DNA of 64,000 bases. It comes from Phycisphaerales bacterium. Lineage in GTDB: Bacteria; Planctomycetota; Phycisphaerae; Phycisphaerales; JAGLTS01. Positions 1 to 9,348 of the stretch are shown here, one piece after another (position 1 is the first letter of the stretch; the number at the start of each line of letters is the position of its first letter). The stretch is taken from contig JAGLTS010000013.1 of NCBI GenBank assembly GCA_023135165.1, forward strand, positions 1-64,000, read 5' to 3'. Made by a program: the position numbers and the translations under genes. Under the pieces are notes generated by a model, which saw nothing but the letters and a program-made list of their open reading frames with translations, made no database searches and was not told the origin of the DNA.

Positions 1-19
1 CCGCGACCTATGATCCGGA

Positions 20-418
20 ATGCAAACCTCAAAGTCACCACGGATGGTGGCGGTCGCAGCGTTACGCATCGGCGAGCGGAGCTTGCCGCGTTACGCTCAT
101 CGCTTTGCGCCTCACACGTTCACCCAGCCGCAACTGTTCGCCTGTCTGGTGCTCAAGTGCTTCTTCCGCACCGACTATCGCGGCATCGTCGCCATCCTGC
201 ACGATGCTCCTTTGCTTCGCCAGACCTTGGGCCTCAGCCGCGTGCCGCACTTCACGACGCTGCAGAAGGCTGCCCAGCGGCTGTTGCGCTTCTCACGCGC
301 GGCGACGAAGGCAAACGCCTCAAGGCCGGCTGGGACCACGATGACCCGCTCACGCTGCCCACAGGATGACTTCGCGATTGCCCTGGCCCGGTTTGCCGGT
401 GGCCCGGTTCCGTCCTAG
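20..418 (+). pseudogene. Truncated IS4/IS5-like transposase (N-terminal remnant)
   Basis: The first ~70 residues read like the N-terminal region of an IS4/IS5-type DDE transposase: 'FTQPQLFACLVLKCFF', then 'TDYRGIVAILHDAP' and 'LGLSRVPHFTTLQKAAQ'. This region is the helical part that precedes the catalytic domain. After 'QRLL' (about position 290) the frame turns into arginine-, proline- and alanine-rich sequence unlike any transposase, and the ORF stops at 132 aa with no DDE catalytic domain. I read it as a decayed insertion-sequence fragment. No terminal inverted repeat or target-site duplication can be identified, because the element reaches the window edge. The family assignment is from motif memory. 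Confidence 0.6.
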
Positions 419-427
419 GCTCAACGC

Positions 428-2362
428 ATGAGCGACAGGATCGGCCACCACTGTGGAATCGCCCTGGTCCGCCTGCTGAAGTCGCCGGAGCACTTCCGCA
501 GGCACTACGGGTCCGCTGCATGGGGACTGGCGCGCGTCTACCTGCTGCTGGAAAAGCAGCGCAACCGCGGTCAGGACGGGGCCGGGATCGCCTGTGTGAA
601 CCTCGACGCCAAGATGGGTGAGCCTGTCTACCGGATCAAGCGCGCACCCGGTCGTGACGCCATCGACACGATCTTCTCATCCTTCGGTGCCGGCCCGCAA
701 GCCGGGTTCAATGAGCCGGGCAGGCTGACCGCGGACGACCAGGAGAGCGCCACGCTTGCCGACTTCACGACGCATCTGTACCTCGGCCACGTGCGCTACG
801 GCACGGCGGGCGACAACAGCGAGCACACCTGCCACCCCCAGGCTCGTCACAGCAATTGGCCGTCACGCACGCTCATCCTTGCAGGCAACTTCAATCTGAC
901 CAACGCCGACGACCTCTTCCAAGAACTCATCGGCTACGGCCAGCACCCGGTCGTCGTCAACGACACCATGACGATCATGGAAAAGATCGGGCATTTTCTC
1001 GATCGCGAGAACGATCGCCTCTACCACGCTCACGGGCCTGAGTCCGCCCAACCGCTGGAAGGGCAGGCCTTGGCTGCGAGGATCGGCGAACAACTCGATC
1101 TCGTCCGCGTCCTGACGAGCGCCGCCAAGCGTTGGGACGGTGGGTACGTCTTTTGCGGGATGCTCGGGCACGGCGACTCTTTTGTCTGTCGCGACTCCGT
1201 TGGAATCCGCCCGTGTTTCTACGTTCATCACGAGGATTACTTCGCCGTCGCCTCTGAGCGTGCAGCCCTGGTGAGCGTCTTCGACGTGTCGCCCCGTTCG
1301 GTCCGCGAACTGCAACCCGGGCATTGCGTCATCATCAAGCGCGATGGTCGTGTGATGATCGAACCGTTCATCGAATCGGCCCGCCTCGCAGCCACGCCGA
1401 CGCGCGCCTGCTCGTTTGAGCGCATCTATTTTTCGCGCGGCAATGATGCCGACATTTACCAGGAGCGCAAGAACCTCGGGAGGAACCTCGCGGAGCGCGT
1501 GCTCGATGCCGTGGATTGGGATGTCGATCACACGGTCTTCAGCTATATCCCGAACACATCCGAGACGGCTTTTCTCGGCCTCGTGCAGGAGGCGGAGCGT
1601 CTCGTCTGCATGCGCGAGGCCGAGCGCATGGCGCAGCTCGTCAAGCGAGGCGAAGCATCAAGCGAGGAGATCGCGCAACTGTTTTCCGAGCGCCTTCGTG
1701 TGGAGAAGATCGCGCACAAGGACCAAAAGCTCCGCACGTTCATCGCTGACGAGGCGTATCGCGGCGCGCTTGTGTCACACGCCTACGACGTGACGCCCGG
1801 CATCGTCGGGCCTGATGATTCGCTGGTCGTCGTCGATGATTCGATCGTGCGAGGCACGACGCTTCGTGATTCAATCATCTTGATGTTGACGCGACTTCGC
1901 CCCAAGCGCATTGTCGTCGTCAGCTCCGCGCCGCCCATCAAGTACCCGGATTGCTATGGCATCGACATGAGCGAGCTGCAGCGGTTCGTCGCCTTTCAGG
2001 CTGCGGTCGTCGTGTTGCGCGACAACGGCGAAGAGCAGGTGCTCGAAGAGGTCCACCGGCGCTGCATCGCCCAGCAGGGCGCTCCGCTCGGCGAGTACGA
2101 AAACCATGTTCGGCTCATCTATGATCGTGTGAGCGATGAAGATCTCGCCGCGCGCATCGCCCGGATCGTCAGGCCGCCCGAGACGCCGTGGACCGGTGAA
2201 CTGCGCATCGTCTATCAGTCAATCAACGGGCTGCACGCCGCGCTGCCCGACCACACCGGCGACTGGTACTTCACAGGCGATTACCCGACGCAGGGCGGAT
2301 ACCGCGTGCTGAACACCTCGTATATCAATGCCCACGAGGGACGGGCCGGCCGGGCGTATTAG
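428..2362 (+). CDS. purF: Long-form amidophosphoribosyltransferase (PurF-type glutamine amidotransferase/PRTase)
   Basis: PurF uses glutamine-derived ammonia to turn PRPP into phosphoribosylamine, the first committed step of purine synthesis. The class II glutaminase signature is present: nucleophile Cys9 in 'HHCGI', presumably exposed after removal of a short leader, then 'NRGQDGAGIA', 'GHVRYGTAG' and 'GNFNLTNAD'. The C-terminal half carries the PRPP-binding loop 'VVVDDSIVRGTTLRDS'. At 644 aa it is well above the roughly 470-505 aa of canonical PurF and resembles the long homologues known in Bacteroidetes and relatives. It may therefore be a paralogue working beside a canonical PurF elsewhere. 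It stands alone, just downstream of the transposase remnant. The ATG start agrees with the position of the catalytic Cys. Confidence 0.85.
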   Translation: MSDRIGHHCGIALVRLLKSPEHFRRHYGSAAWGLARVYLLLEKQRNRGQDGAGIACVNLDAKMGEPVYRIKRAPGRDAIDTIFSSFGAGPQAGFNEPGRLTADDQESATLADFTTHLYLGHVRYGTAGDNSEHTCHPQARHSNWPSRTLILAGNFNLTNADDLFQELIGYGQHPVVVNDTMTIMEKIGHFLDRENDRLYHAHGPESAQPLEGQALAARIGEQLDLVRVLTSAAKRWDGGYVFCGMLGHGDSFVCRDSVGIRPCFYVHHEDYFAVASERAALVSVFDVSPRSVRELQPGHCVIIKRDGRVMIEPFIESARLAATPTRACSFERIYFSRGNDADIYQERKNLGRNLAERVLDAVDWDVDHTVFSYIPNTSETAFLGLVQEAERLVCMREAERMAQLVKRGEASSEEIAQLFSERLRVEKIAHKDQKLRTFIADEAYRGALVSHAYDVTPGIVGPDDSLVVVDDSIVRGTTLRDSIILMLTRLRPKRIVVVSSAPPIKYPDCYGIDMSELQRFVAFQAAVVVLRDNGEEQVLEEVHRRCIAQQGAPLGEYENHVRLIYDRVSDEDLAARIARIVRPPETPWTGELRIVYQSINGLHAALPDHTGDWYFTGDYPTQGGYRVLNTSYINAHEGRAGRAY

Positions 2363-2430
2363 GAAGCGAGCCCGACCCCTGCCTTCAAGTAGCCGCGCCG
2401 CGCATCTGAGCCCTCGCCCTGTCACAAATA

Positions 2431-2465
2431 CCCCGACGACTCGGGTGAGCCGCCGGGGCGTTTCC
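2431..2465 (+). terminator. Imperfect GC-rich hairpin after purF
   Basis: The arms CCCCGACGACTC and GAGCCGCCGGGG pair around a GGGT loop with two mismatches, followed by 'CGTTT'. It lies about 70 nt past the purF stop and just before the stop of the convergent metalloprotease gene, so it could end transcripts from both sides. The T-tract is weak. Confidence 0.4.
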
Positions 2466-2486
2466 CCTCCTCCGCCGACTGCGCCG

Positions 2487-4301
2487 CTATGCACTTATAC
2501 GGCGGCGCGGCGTCATCAGGGAGCCGGAGATCAGCAGGAGCATCGCGGTGCCCGGTGCGGGAACGACACCCAGGTCGAGCCAGTGACTCGCGCCGCCGGC
2601 AAGCTGAAGCGTGAAGCCCAGCTCGGACTCGCCGAACATCGTGTCGTAGATGTTCAGAAGCGGTGAGCCTGCGAAGTACTCGGTCGTGAACCCGAGGAAT
2701 CCGCCGTACATGTCGAGCTGCATGCCAAGTTCCATGGCCCATTCTTCCGGCGGCATGTCGTCGGGGACGAAGAGTTCGGTTGAGAAGATCGGGCTGTCTT
2801 CATCAAGACCTCGCCACACATCGAAGCTGACGAGACTGAGATCAGTCAGCGGTGACGCCCCACCCCCACCGCCTCGCTTGCCGACCTCGATCGTCGTCTC
2901 GCGCCCGCCGCCCTTGGTGATCCCGTTGAACAGGCCGTTGGTCTTCAGCGTCGGCTTGATGTCCTCGGTCGGCAGATCGGAGAAAAGCACGACTTGCCAT
3001 GTGCCGGTCGTCGGATGCTCAAGTGCGCGGAACTGGTAGTGATCGTGATTGACGATCTGGTCGAGCGATGCGATCGCCTCCATGACGTGTTGCGTCGTCT
3101 CACCCTCACCGACCATATAGTGCATCGTGAGCTTCCCATCGCGCGTCTCGACCGCGAAGTCGATCGGGCCGGTCCCCGTCGCGGGTCCGGGCAGCGACAT
3201 CGCCCACCGCTCGTGGAACATCGGCAGCGTGTCACCGATCTTCCCGCCGTAGCCGAAGAAGTCCTCATCGGTGGTGTATCGCAACGCGAGGTCGGCGTTC
3301 GTCGCGGCGGCGTCGAGCTTGAACTTGAACCCGCCGAGCGTGTCGAGCGGCTTGATGTCGGTCACCGCTGGATTCGACCAGAACTGGACGATCTTGGGTT
3401 CGTCCGCATCACCGCCGTCGACGAAGTTACCGCTCCAGTTGGCGGGCGAGGCCACGCCTCCGACGACCGTCCGCGCGCCGGTGCCGACGGTCAGCCGCCA
3501 GATGTCCTTCTCGCTGGTCGGTGCGTTCTCGACACGGAAGTTGTAGCTCTTGACGGTGCCGCGCCTAAGCAGCGTCGATGTATGCGTGCCCGCACCGTAG
3601 GCCGTCCGCACGCCCGCTCGGTCGTCCCCGGTGTCGGCGAACGAGCCTGCGAGCGGATAGACCCTGGCCTTGAGGCCGGCGTAGTCCATAGAGTCACCCT
3701 CCATCATTGGGATGACGTTCTCCGGCGCCGATTCATCGGTGTCGAAGTGGGCAAGCCCGATGGCATGGCCGAACTCGTGCGTGGCGATGTTCTGCATCGC
3801 CGTGGCGTTCGCGAGGTTCGGTCCACCTTGGACGATGCGAGGGCCGAGGATGACTTTGTTACGCGTGGGCGCATACCCCCAGCTATCCAAGTTGTCGTCG
3901 AAATAGAGCGCGAGGTACGGCTGGCCGGCGGGCGGAGTGGGTGCACCGCCCGAGGGGAAGAACTGGATGTCCGCGGCGGCGGTCTTGTAATCAAGACCCT
4001 TCGTTCCCGCTGCGAACGTCGTCTTGGGTGATCGGCCCAGCTCGGTCTCCCATGCGCCAAACGATGCGACGATCGCCGCCTTGTAATGGTCCCAGTACTT
4101 CGTGCCGACCGGGATGCCGTCGCCGTTCGCGCCGACGTTCTCGTTCTCGACGTAGAGCGTGATCGCCGTGCCCGGGTCCCACGGCTTGTCATTCGCAGCA
4201 CGGAAGTAGTCGAACGCCGGCGCGCTGGATGTGCCCGCCAGGATGACGAGCAGCGCTGCGGCGGCGGGTCGGCTCATTCGGTTGTGTGGTGTCCGTTGCA
4301 T
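2487..4301 (-). CDS. Secreted matrixin-like zinc metalloprotease with PEP-CTERM-like C-terminus
   Basis: The 604-aa product starts with a signal peptide: a hydrophobic stretch 'AAAALLVILAGTSSAPA' preceded by basic residues, with Met10 as an alternative start. A metzincin zinc site HEFGHAIGLAH sits at residues 175-185 (HExxHxxGxxH), followed about 13 residues later by a Met-containing turn, 'IPMMEGDSMDY'. The middle and C-terminal part is long, beta-rich and of unknown role. The last 25 residues read 'VVPAPGTAMLLLISGSL' and then a basic 'RRR' end, which matches the PEP-CTERM architecture of motif, membrane segment and basic tail. Such proteins are normally exported and processed by an exosortase. 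Substrate unknown. Monocistronic and convergent with purF. Confidence 0.75.
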   Translation of the reverse strand: MQRTPHNRMSRPAAAALLVILAGTSSAPAFDYFRAANDKPWDPGTAITLYVENENVGANGDGIPVGTKYWDHYKAAIVASFGAWETELGRSPKTTFAAGTKGLDYKTAAADIQFFPSGGAPTPPAGQPYLALYFDDNLDSWGYAPTRNKVILGPRIVQGGPNLANATAMQNIATHEFGHAIGLAHFDTDESAPENVIPMMEGDSMDYAGLKARVYPLAGSFADTGDDRAGVRTAYGAGTHTSTLLRRGTVKSYNFRVENAPTSEKDIWRLTVGTGARTVVGGVASPANWSGNFVDGGDADEPKIVQFWSNPAVTDIKPLDTLGGFKFKLDAAATNADLALRYTTDEDFFGYGGKIGDTLPMFHERWAMSLPGPATGTGPIDFAVETRDGKLTMHYMVGEGETTQHVMEAIASLDQIVNHDHYQFRALEHPTTGTWQVVLFSDLPTEDIKPTLKTNGLFNGITKGGGRETTIEVGKRGGGGGASPLTDLSLVSFDVWRGLDEDSPIFSTELFVPDDMPPEEWAMELGMQLDMYGGFLGFTTEYFAGSPLLNIYDTMFGESELGFTLQLAGGASHWLDLGVVPAPGTAMLLLISGSLMTPRRRISA

Positions 4302-4420
4302 GTCTTCGGCTCCTTCTCGGGATGTTGTGATGCGTGCTTACACCCACGTAAGCGACACCCCTGCCTGACACTCACGCAATCAACCCAGCCGCCGCGCACA
4401 AAACAGCCCGCATTCTCAAG

Positions 4421-4448
4421 TAGCCGTGTCATTACGCGACGCAGGTCC
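4421..4448. repeat. Dispersed 28-bp intergenic repeat, copy A
   Basis: The segment beginning TAGCCGTGTCATTACGCG and ending ACGCAGGTCC is repeated with 25 of 28 matches at 7508-7535. It lies between the metalloprotease and trmB, two minus-strand genes. No ORF is associated with it. Confidence 0.6.
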
Positions 4449-4499
4449 GCTGGCGCCCCCCACTGACGCCGTGGCTCGCTTCACCACGTATAGCCCGCA

Positions 4500-5147
4500 T
4501 CAAGCCCGATCCAGCCGGCGAAGCGTCACCGCATGGAACGGCCGACCCTCACGCTGGTATTTCCGCTCGAAGTTCGTGCCGACGATCTCGTCATCACCCG
4601 CGCCGACCGCTTCAAACGGACACCGATCGAACAAATGCGTGTGGTGATCGATGTGCTCGTCGATCCAGCCCCAGTAGTCCGCATGGTCCGTCACGATGCG
4701 CAGCTCGCCGCCGGACACGAGAATCCGATGACAGTCGATGAGAAAGCGGTCCTGCACCATCCGCCGCTTGTTGTGCCGTTTCTTCGGCCAGGGGTCCGGG
4801 AAGTACAGGTGAATCACGGTGGCGATGTCATCGGGCATGCGCCAGTGAAAGAAGTCCGCAGCATCGGTGTGGAGGATTCGCACATGGTCCATCCCGTGCC
4901 GGCGCATGCGGTCCGCAGCGAGGCGGTAGTACTCCGCAGCCCACTCGATGCCGATAAAGTTCGTGGTGGGCATACGTTGCGCTGCTGCGAGGAGGAACGT
5001 CCCCTTCCCCGGGCCGATCTCGATCTCCAGCGACCGATCCGGCGAGGCGAACCACAGGCGGGGATCAAGCCTGCCCGCGTCAATCGGCGGCAGGTCGGCG
5101 TGATCGACCCCGATGTGGCCGACGTCGAGCTTTCTCGCACTGCTCAT
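4500..5147 (-). CDS. trmB: tRNA (guanine-N7)-methyltransferase
   Basis: TrmB methylates G46 in the tRNA variable loop using S-adenosylmethionine. The SAM-binding motif I is 'LEIEIGPGKGTFLLAA', and the family-specific block 'YFPDPWPKKRHNKRRMV' is present in full, which makes the assignment secure. The length of 215 aa fits the family. The start is the first ATG of the ORF. It is divergent from prkA, with a shared intergenic region of about 290 bp in which no clear promoter stands out. Confidence 0.95.
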   Translation of the reverse strand: MSSARKLDVGHIGVDHADLPPIDAGRLDPRLWFASPDRSLEIEIGPGKGTFLLAAAQRMPTTNFIGIEWAAEYYRLAADRMRRHGMDHVRILHTDAADFFHWRMPDDIATVIHLYFPDPWPKKRHNKRRMVQDRFLIDCHRILVSGGELRIVTDHADYWGWIDEHIDHHTHLFDRCPFEAVGAGDDEIVGTNFERKYQREGRPFHAVTLRRLDRA

Positions 5148-5435
5148 GGCTCCCGCAGTAACGGATTACGCCCAAGTTCGCAAAACGGACGTTTCCCGTG
5201 AGGAATCCACCGCCGCGCTGCAACTGCACGCGGGTTGAATCCGGATTATCTCTTGGCTGCGGGATGCACGGGACCCGATAGCAGTGGTGGATGCCGGCGC
5301 GGAGCATGTCTCGGGGTACTGGTCCAGCGTGACCGTCGCCCGGGCCGTGAAACCGCTCCCATCATGTCCCGTCGCCCGCATCCGAACAGCCCACGCCGCG
5401 CGGCGCGGCATAGGATCACGGGAGCGAGGTGCACC

Positions 5436-7499
5436 ATGTCCAGCCGTGACGAACTCCTTGACATCGTCAGTCGCAGACACGACCCCGAGACCTTCAAGCA
5501 GCAGCACTGGGAAGGCAGCTTCTGGGAGTACCTCGATCTTGTCCTCGACAAGCCGCAGGTCGCGCGCAATGCTTTCCAACGCATCTACGACATGATCATG
5601 TCGTTCGGCTCGGAAAAGTACACATCCCTGCGCAGCGAGTACACACGCTACCACTTCTTCACCGATCCGATCGACAACGGAACGGATGGGATCTTCGGCC
5701 TCGATTCGGCGCTGATGCAGCTCGTCAGCTTCATCCGCTCCGCCGCTGAAGGCTATGGCACGGACCGGCGCATCCTGCTTCTGCACGGGCCTGTCGGATC
5801 GAGCAAGTCCACCATCGCCCGCCTGCTTAAGAAGGGGCTTGAATCCTACTCGCGCACCGATCAAGGCGCGCTGTACACCTTCGCCTGGCGCGTCACCGAG
5901 CAGGGCGAGCAAGTCCTCCAGCCCTGCCCGATGCACGAAGAACCCCTTGTCCTTGTCCCTGACGAGGCGCGCGATGACATCCTTGACACGATCAACCAGC
6001 GCCATCGCGAACTCGGCGGGACCGGTCGTATCTCGCTGCCTCAAGAACTCTGTCCATTCTGTCGCAAGATGTTCAGCGACCTGATGATCGAGCACGAAGG
6101 CAACTGGGAGAAGGTCATCGACCACATCCAAATCCGCCGAATCGCCCTGAGCGAGAAAGATCGCATCGGCATCGGTACATTCCAGCCGAAGGATGAAAAG
6201 AACCAGGACTCCACCGAACTCACCGGTGACATCAACTACCGCAAGATCGCGCAGTACGGCTCGGACTCCGATCCGCGGGCGTTCAACTTCGACGGCGAGC
6301 TGAACATCGCCAACAGAGGCCTGTGCGAGTTCATCGAAGTGCTCAAGCTCGATGTCGCCTTCCTCTACGATCTCCTCGGCGCGAGCCAGGAACATCTCAT
6401 CAAACCCAAGAAGTTCGCGCAAACATACATCGACGAGATGATCATCGGCCATACCAATGAGCCTGAGTACAAGAAGCTCCAGGCCAACGAGCTGATGGAG
6501 GCCTTCCGCGACCGCACGATCAAGATCGACATCCCATACAACGTGCGCGTCGATGATGAGGTGAGGATTTACGAAAAGGACTTCAATCCCGACAGGATCA
6601 AGAGGATTCATATCGCGCCGCATACGCTCGAAGTCGCTGCGATGTGGGCGGTCCTCACACGACTGGAAGATCCCAAGAAGCAAGGCCTCACGCTCCTGCA
6701 GAAGATGAAGCTCTACAACGGCAAGGCCATCCCAGGATTTACCGAGGATTCCGTGAAGGAGCTGCGCGAGGAAACGACGCGCGAAGGCATGCAAGGCATC
6801 AGCCCGCGTTACATCCAGGATAAAGTTTCCAACACGCTCGTCAGCAGACAGGCGATCGACGAGCAGACGATCAGCGCGTTCATGGTGATGAACTCGCTTG
6901 AAGCGGGCATGGATCATCATTCGCTCATCAGCGATGAAGAGACCAAGAAGCGCTACCGCGAACTCCTCGCCGTTGTAAAGGATGAGTACGAGGACATCAT
7001 CAAGGGCGAGGTCCAGCGCGCCATCTCCGCCGACGAAGAAGCGATCAAACGGCTCTGCGTTAACTACCTTGAGAATGTGCGCGCGTATACGCAGCACGAG
7101 AAGGTCAAGAACAAGTACACGGGTAAGGATGAGGAGCCGGATGAACGGCTGATGCGGTCGGTCGAGGAGAAGATTGAGATCCCCGACAGCCGGAAGGACG
7201 ACTTCCGTCAGGAGATCATGAACTACATCGGCGCGCTCGCGCTTGAGAACCGCAAGTTCGAGTACAACACGAACGCGCGGTTGTACAAGGCGCTGGAGCT
7301 TAAGCTCTTCGAGGATCAGCGAGACACGATCCAGCTCAAGAACCTCGTTTCAAGCGTCGTCGACGATGAGACGCAGGCCAAGATCGACATCGTGAAGCAG
7401 CGCCTCATCAAGCAGTTCGGCTACAACGACCAGTCAGCGACGGATGTGCTGAACTACGTCGCGAGCATCTTCGCGCGCGGCGACGTCAAGAGCGAGTAG
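5436..7499 (+). CDS. prkA: PrkA-type serine protein kinase (AAA+ P-loop kinase)
   Basis: PrkA proteins combine an AAA-like ATPase region with a C-terminal eukaryote-like kinase fold and act in stress, nitrogen starvation or sporulation signalling. The Walker A motif '[17 protein letters not shown]' is clear, and similarity runs over the whole protein, including '[18 protein letters not shown]' and '[18 protein letters not shown]'. The ORF is open from 5235, but family members begin with 'RDELLDIV...', so I place the start at ATG 5436, preceded by GGAGCGAGG. This gives 687 aa. In many bacteria prkA sits with yeaH and spoVR genes. Neither is here, so its partners must be elsewhere or absent. 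Confidence 0.92.
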   Translation: MSSRDELLDIVSRRHDPETFKQQHWEGSFWEYLDLVLDKPQVARNAFQRIYDMIMSFGSEKYTSLRSEYTRYHFFTDPIDNGTDGIFGLDSALMQLVSFIRSAAEGYGTDRRILLLHGPVGSSKSTIARLLKKGLESYSRTDQGALYTFAWRVTEQGEQVLQPCPMHEEPLVLVPDEARDDILDTINQRHRELGGTGRISLPQELCPFCRKMFSDLMIEHEGNWEKVIDHIQIRRIALSEKDRIGIGTFQPKDEKNQDSTELTGDINYRKIAQYGSDSDPRAFNFDGELNIANRGLCEFIEVLKLDVAFLYDLLGASQEHLIKPKKFAQTYIDEMIIGHTNEPEYKKLQANELMEAFRDRTIKIDIPYNVRVDDEVRIYEKDFNPDRIKRIHIAPHTLEVAAMWAVLTRLEDPKKQGLTLLQKMKLYNGKAIPGFTEDSVKELREETTREGMQGISPRYIQDKVSNTLVSRQAIDEQTISAFMVMNSLEAGMDHHSLISDEETKKRYRELLAVVKDEYEDIIKGEVQRAISADEEAIKRLCVNYLENVRAYTQHEKVKNKYTGKDEEPDERLMRSVEEKIEIPDSRKDDFRQEIMNYIGALALENRKFEYNTNARLYKALELKLFEDQRDTIQLKNLVSSVVDDETQAKIDIVKQRLIKQFGYNDQSATDVLNYVASIFARGDVKSE

Positions 7500-7507
7500 C
7501 ACGCCGA

Positions 7508-7535
7508 TAGCCGCGTCGCTACGCGACGCAGGTCC
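7508..7535. repeat. Dispersed 28-bp intergenic repeat, copy B, with hairpin
   Basis: It begins 8 nt after the prkA stop. The core GCGTCGC-TAC-GCGACGC is a perfect 7-bp stem with a 3-nt loop, so this copy could work as a transcript end for prkA, although it has no U-tract. Copy A at 4421 shares 25 of 28 bases and has a degraded left arm. A shorter related string, TAGCCGCG, recurs near 2388 and 14657. Confidence 0.6.
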
Positions 7536-7599
7536 AGGGCTGCGTGGCAGCCCGGCTGCCTCCGGTGCAAGCCTGCCGATCGTCACCTACGATGACGCT

Positions 7600-9348
7600 G
7601 TGACGGACGCGGCGCGACAGGACGAAGGCAGCGCATCGGCGGCGACGGGCAGGCGGCGGGTTCGCGTCGCGCGGTCGGCGGTGCTCGCGCTTCTGCATAT
7701 CGTGCTCTTCGCCGCTGCATTCCCGCCGTTTAACGTGTGGCCGACGATCTTCCTCGCGCTGATTCCCATCGCGATGCTCGCCGACCCGCAGCCTCGCCGG
7801 GCTTTCTGGCGGCCGGGGCTGATGATGTGGCTCGCGGGCATACTGCTCTACCTCTTCGAGCATCGTTGGCAGCTCCCCGTCAGCGCGGTCGGCTACCCAT
7901 TGGGGACGATGGTGATGGCGGCCTACCCAGCCTGCTTCGTCATCCTGCTCCGGGCGATCCGCAGGCGCTGTCCGAGGATTCCCCTGACATTGCTGGTTCC
8001 CACGATCTGGACGGCCCTGGAAGTGGTCCGCGGCGAGATTGCGTTCGGCGGATATGCGTTCTTCCTCCTCGCCCATCCCACCATCGCAGCGACCGCGCTG
8101 CCCCAGTGCGCGGATCTGCTCGGTACGTATGCGGTGTCGTTTCTTGTCGCCATGCCCGCAGGCGTGGTGCTGGATGTGCTGCGTGCGAGGCAAGCACGCC
8201 GGGGGCTGGCGCGATGCTGGATCGCCTTGACGGTCGGCGCGTATGTCATCGCACTCAGCTACGGCTCCTGGCGTCTGACACAGGCGCCCGATCCGGCGAC
8301 CGCGCGTACGCTGCATCTGGCGGCGGTGCAAACGAACGTGCCGCAGAGCAACAAGCTGAGGTGGTCACTCGAACAGGCTGAGGCGGACTTCCTGCGTGCC
8401 GCAGCACTGACCTGGGAGGCTGCGGAACTCGGCCCGCTCGATGCGATCGTCTGGCCCGAGACGATGGTGCCCACAGGGTTCGGCCTGAACCGTGAGGCGG
8501 TCGATGAAATGCGGCGAGAGCGGATCGTCGGTGCGGACTTCGCGGATGCCATCTGCTCGCTGGAGCAGGCTGTGCAGGAGCGCTACGGCGCCTTGCTCAT
8601 CGTCGGCGCGGCGGCGACGGAAGGCCTGCGATTCGAGCCGATCGAAGGTAGCCCGGAACGCCTGCACCCGACCTTTGACCGGCTGTTCAACTCCGTCTTT
8701 CTCATCCGCGATGGCGTGCAGAGCGAGCAGCGATACGACAAGCTCTATCTCACACCGTTCGGCGAGACGATCCCATACGTGAGCGGCATTGACTGGCTCG
8801 AAAGGCTTTTCCTGGTTGTCGGGGCGGGCGGCATGTCCTTTGACCTCTCACCCGGCGACGCCCCAGTCGCCCTGACGATTCCAACGAGCAACGGCCCGGT
8901 CCACGTCGGCACGCCGATCTGCTTTGAAGCAACCTCAGCGCGCATCTGTCGCAGGCTCGTCTACCAGTCCGGGCCGGGCTGGGGCAAGTACGCTTCGGCG
9001 CTCATCAACGTGACAAACGACGGGTGGTTCGGCGACGCGGTCGGCGGCAGGGAGCAGCACCTCCAGGCTGCCCGCTTCCGGTGCATCGAACTTCGCGTGC
9101 CGATGCTTCGTAGCGCCAACACCGGCATCAGCGCCGTGATCGACAGCAGCGGAAGGCTCATCGCCGCAGGCCCGATTGGCCGAAGTGAGTCCTGGAATGT
9201 CGATGGCGTGGTGCGAGGCGACCTCCCGCTCGATCCGCGAGTCTCGCTGTTCGGCCGACTCGGCGGCGTGTTCGGCTGGGCCGTGCTCGTAGCGTTGGCG
9301 ATAATCGGCTTCACCGCAGCCCTCGCAGGGCGAAAGGAACACACGTGA
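7600..9348 (+). CDS. lnt: Apolipoprotein N-acyltransferase
   Basis: Lnt is an inner-membrane enzyme that adds the third acyl chain to the N-terminal cysteine of lipoproteins. The N-terminal ~230 residues contain several membrane helices. The C-terminal part is a nitrilase-type domain with the expected triad: Glu in 'AIVWPETMVPTG', Lys in 'YDKLYLTPFGE', Cys in 'GTPICFEAT'. The 'INVTNDGWFGD' block is also diagnostic. The GTG start at 7600 gives 582 aa, somewhat longer than E. coli Lnt (512 aa). Its stop overlaps the start of a lipoprotein gene, so an Lnt substrate is probably translated together with the enzyme. Confidence 0.92.
   Translation: MTDAARQDEGSASAATGRRRVRVARSAVLALLHIVLFAAAFPPFNVWPTIFLALIPIAMLADPQPRRAFWRPGLMMWLAGILLYLFEHRWQLPVSAVGYPLGTMVMAAYPACFVILLRAIRRRCPRIPLTLLVPTIWTALEVVRGEIAFGGYAFFLLAHPTIAATALPQCADLLGTYAVSFLVAMPAGVVLDVLRARQARRGLARCWIALTVGAYVIALSYGSWRLTQAPDPATARTLHLAAVQTNVPQSNKLRWSLEQAEADFLRAAALTWEAAELGPLDAIVWPETMVPTGFGLNREAVDEMRRERIVGADFADAICSLEQAVQERYGALLIVGAAATEGLRFEPIEGSPERLHPTFDRLFNSVFLIRDGVQSEQRYDKLYLTPFGETIPYVSGIDWLERLFLVVGAGGMSFDLSPGDAPVALTIPTSNGPVHVGTPICFEATSARICRRLVYQSGPGWGKYASALINVTNDGWFGDAVGGREQHLQAARFRCIELRVPMLRSANTGISAVIDSSGRLIAAGPIGRSESWNVDGVVRGDLPLDPRVSLFGRLGGVFGWAVLVALAIIGFTAALAGRKEHT

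Noticed and set aside
5166-7097. Long minus-strand ORF (643 aa) opposite prkA
   Set aside because: It is antisense to a secure gene, has no recognisable motif or ribosome-binding site, and is the kind of shadow that GC-rich codon usage creates.
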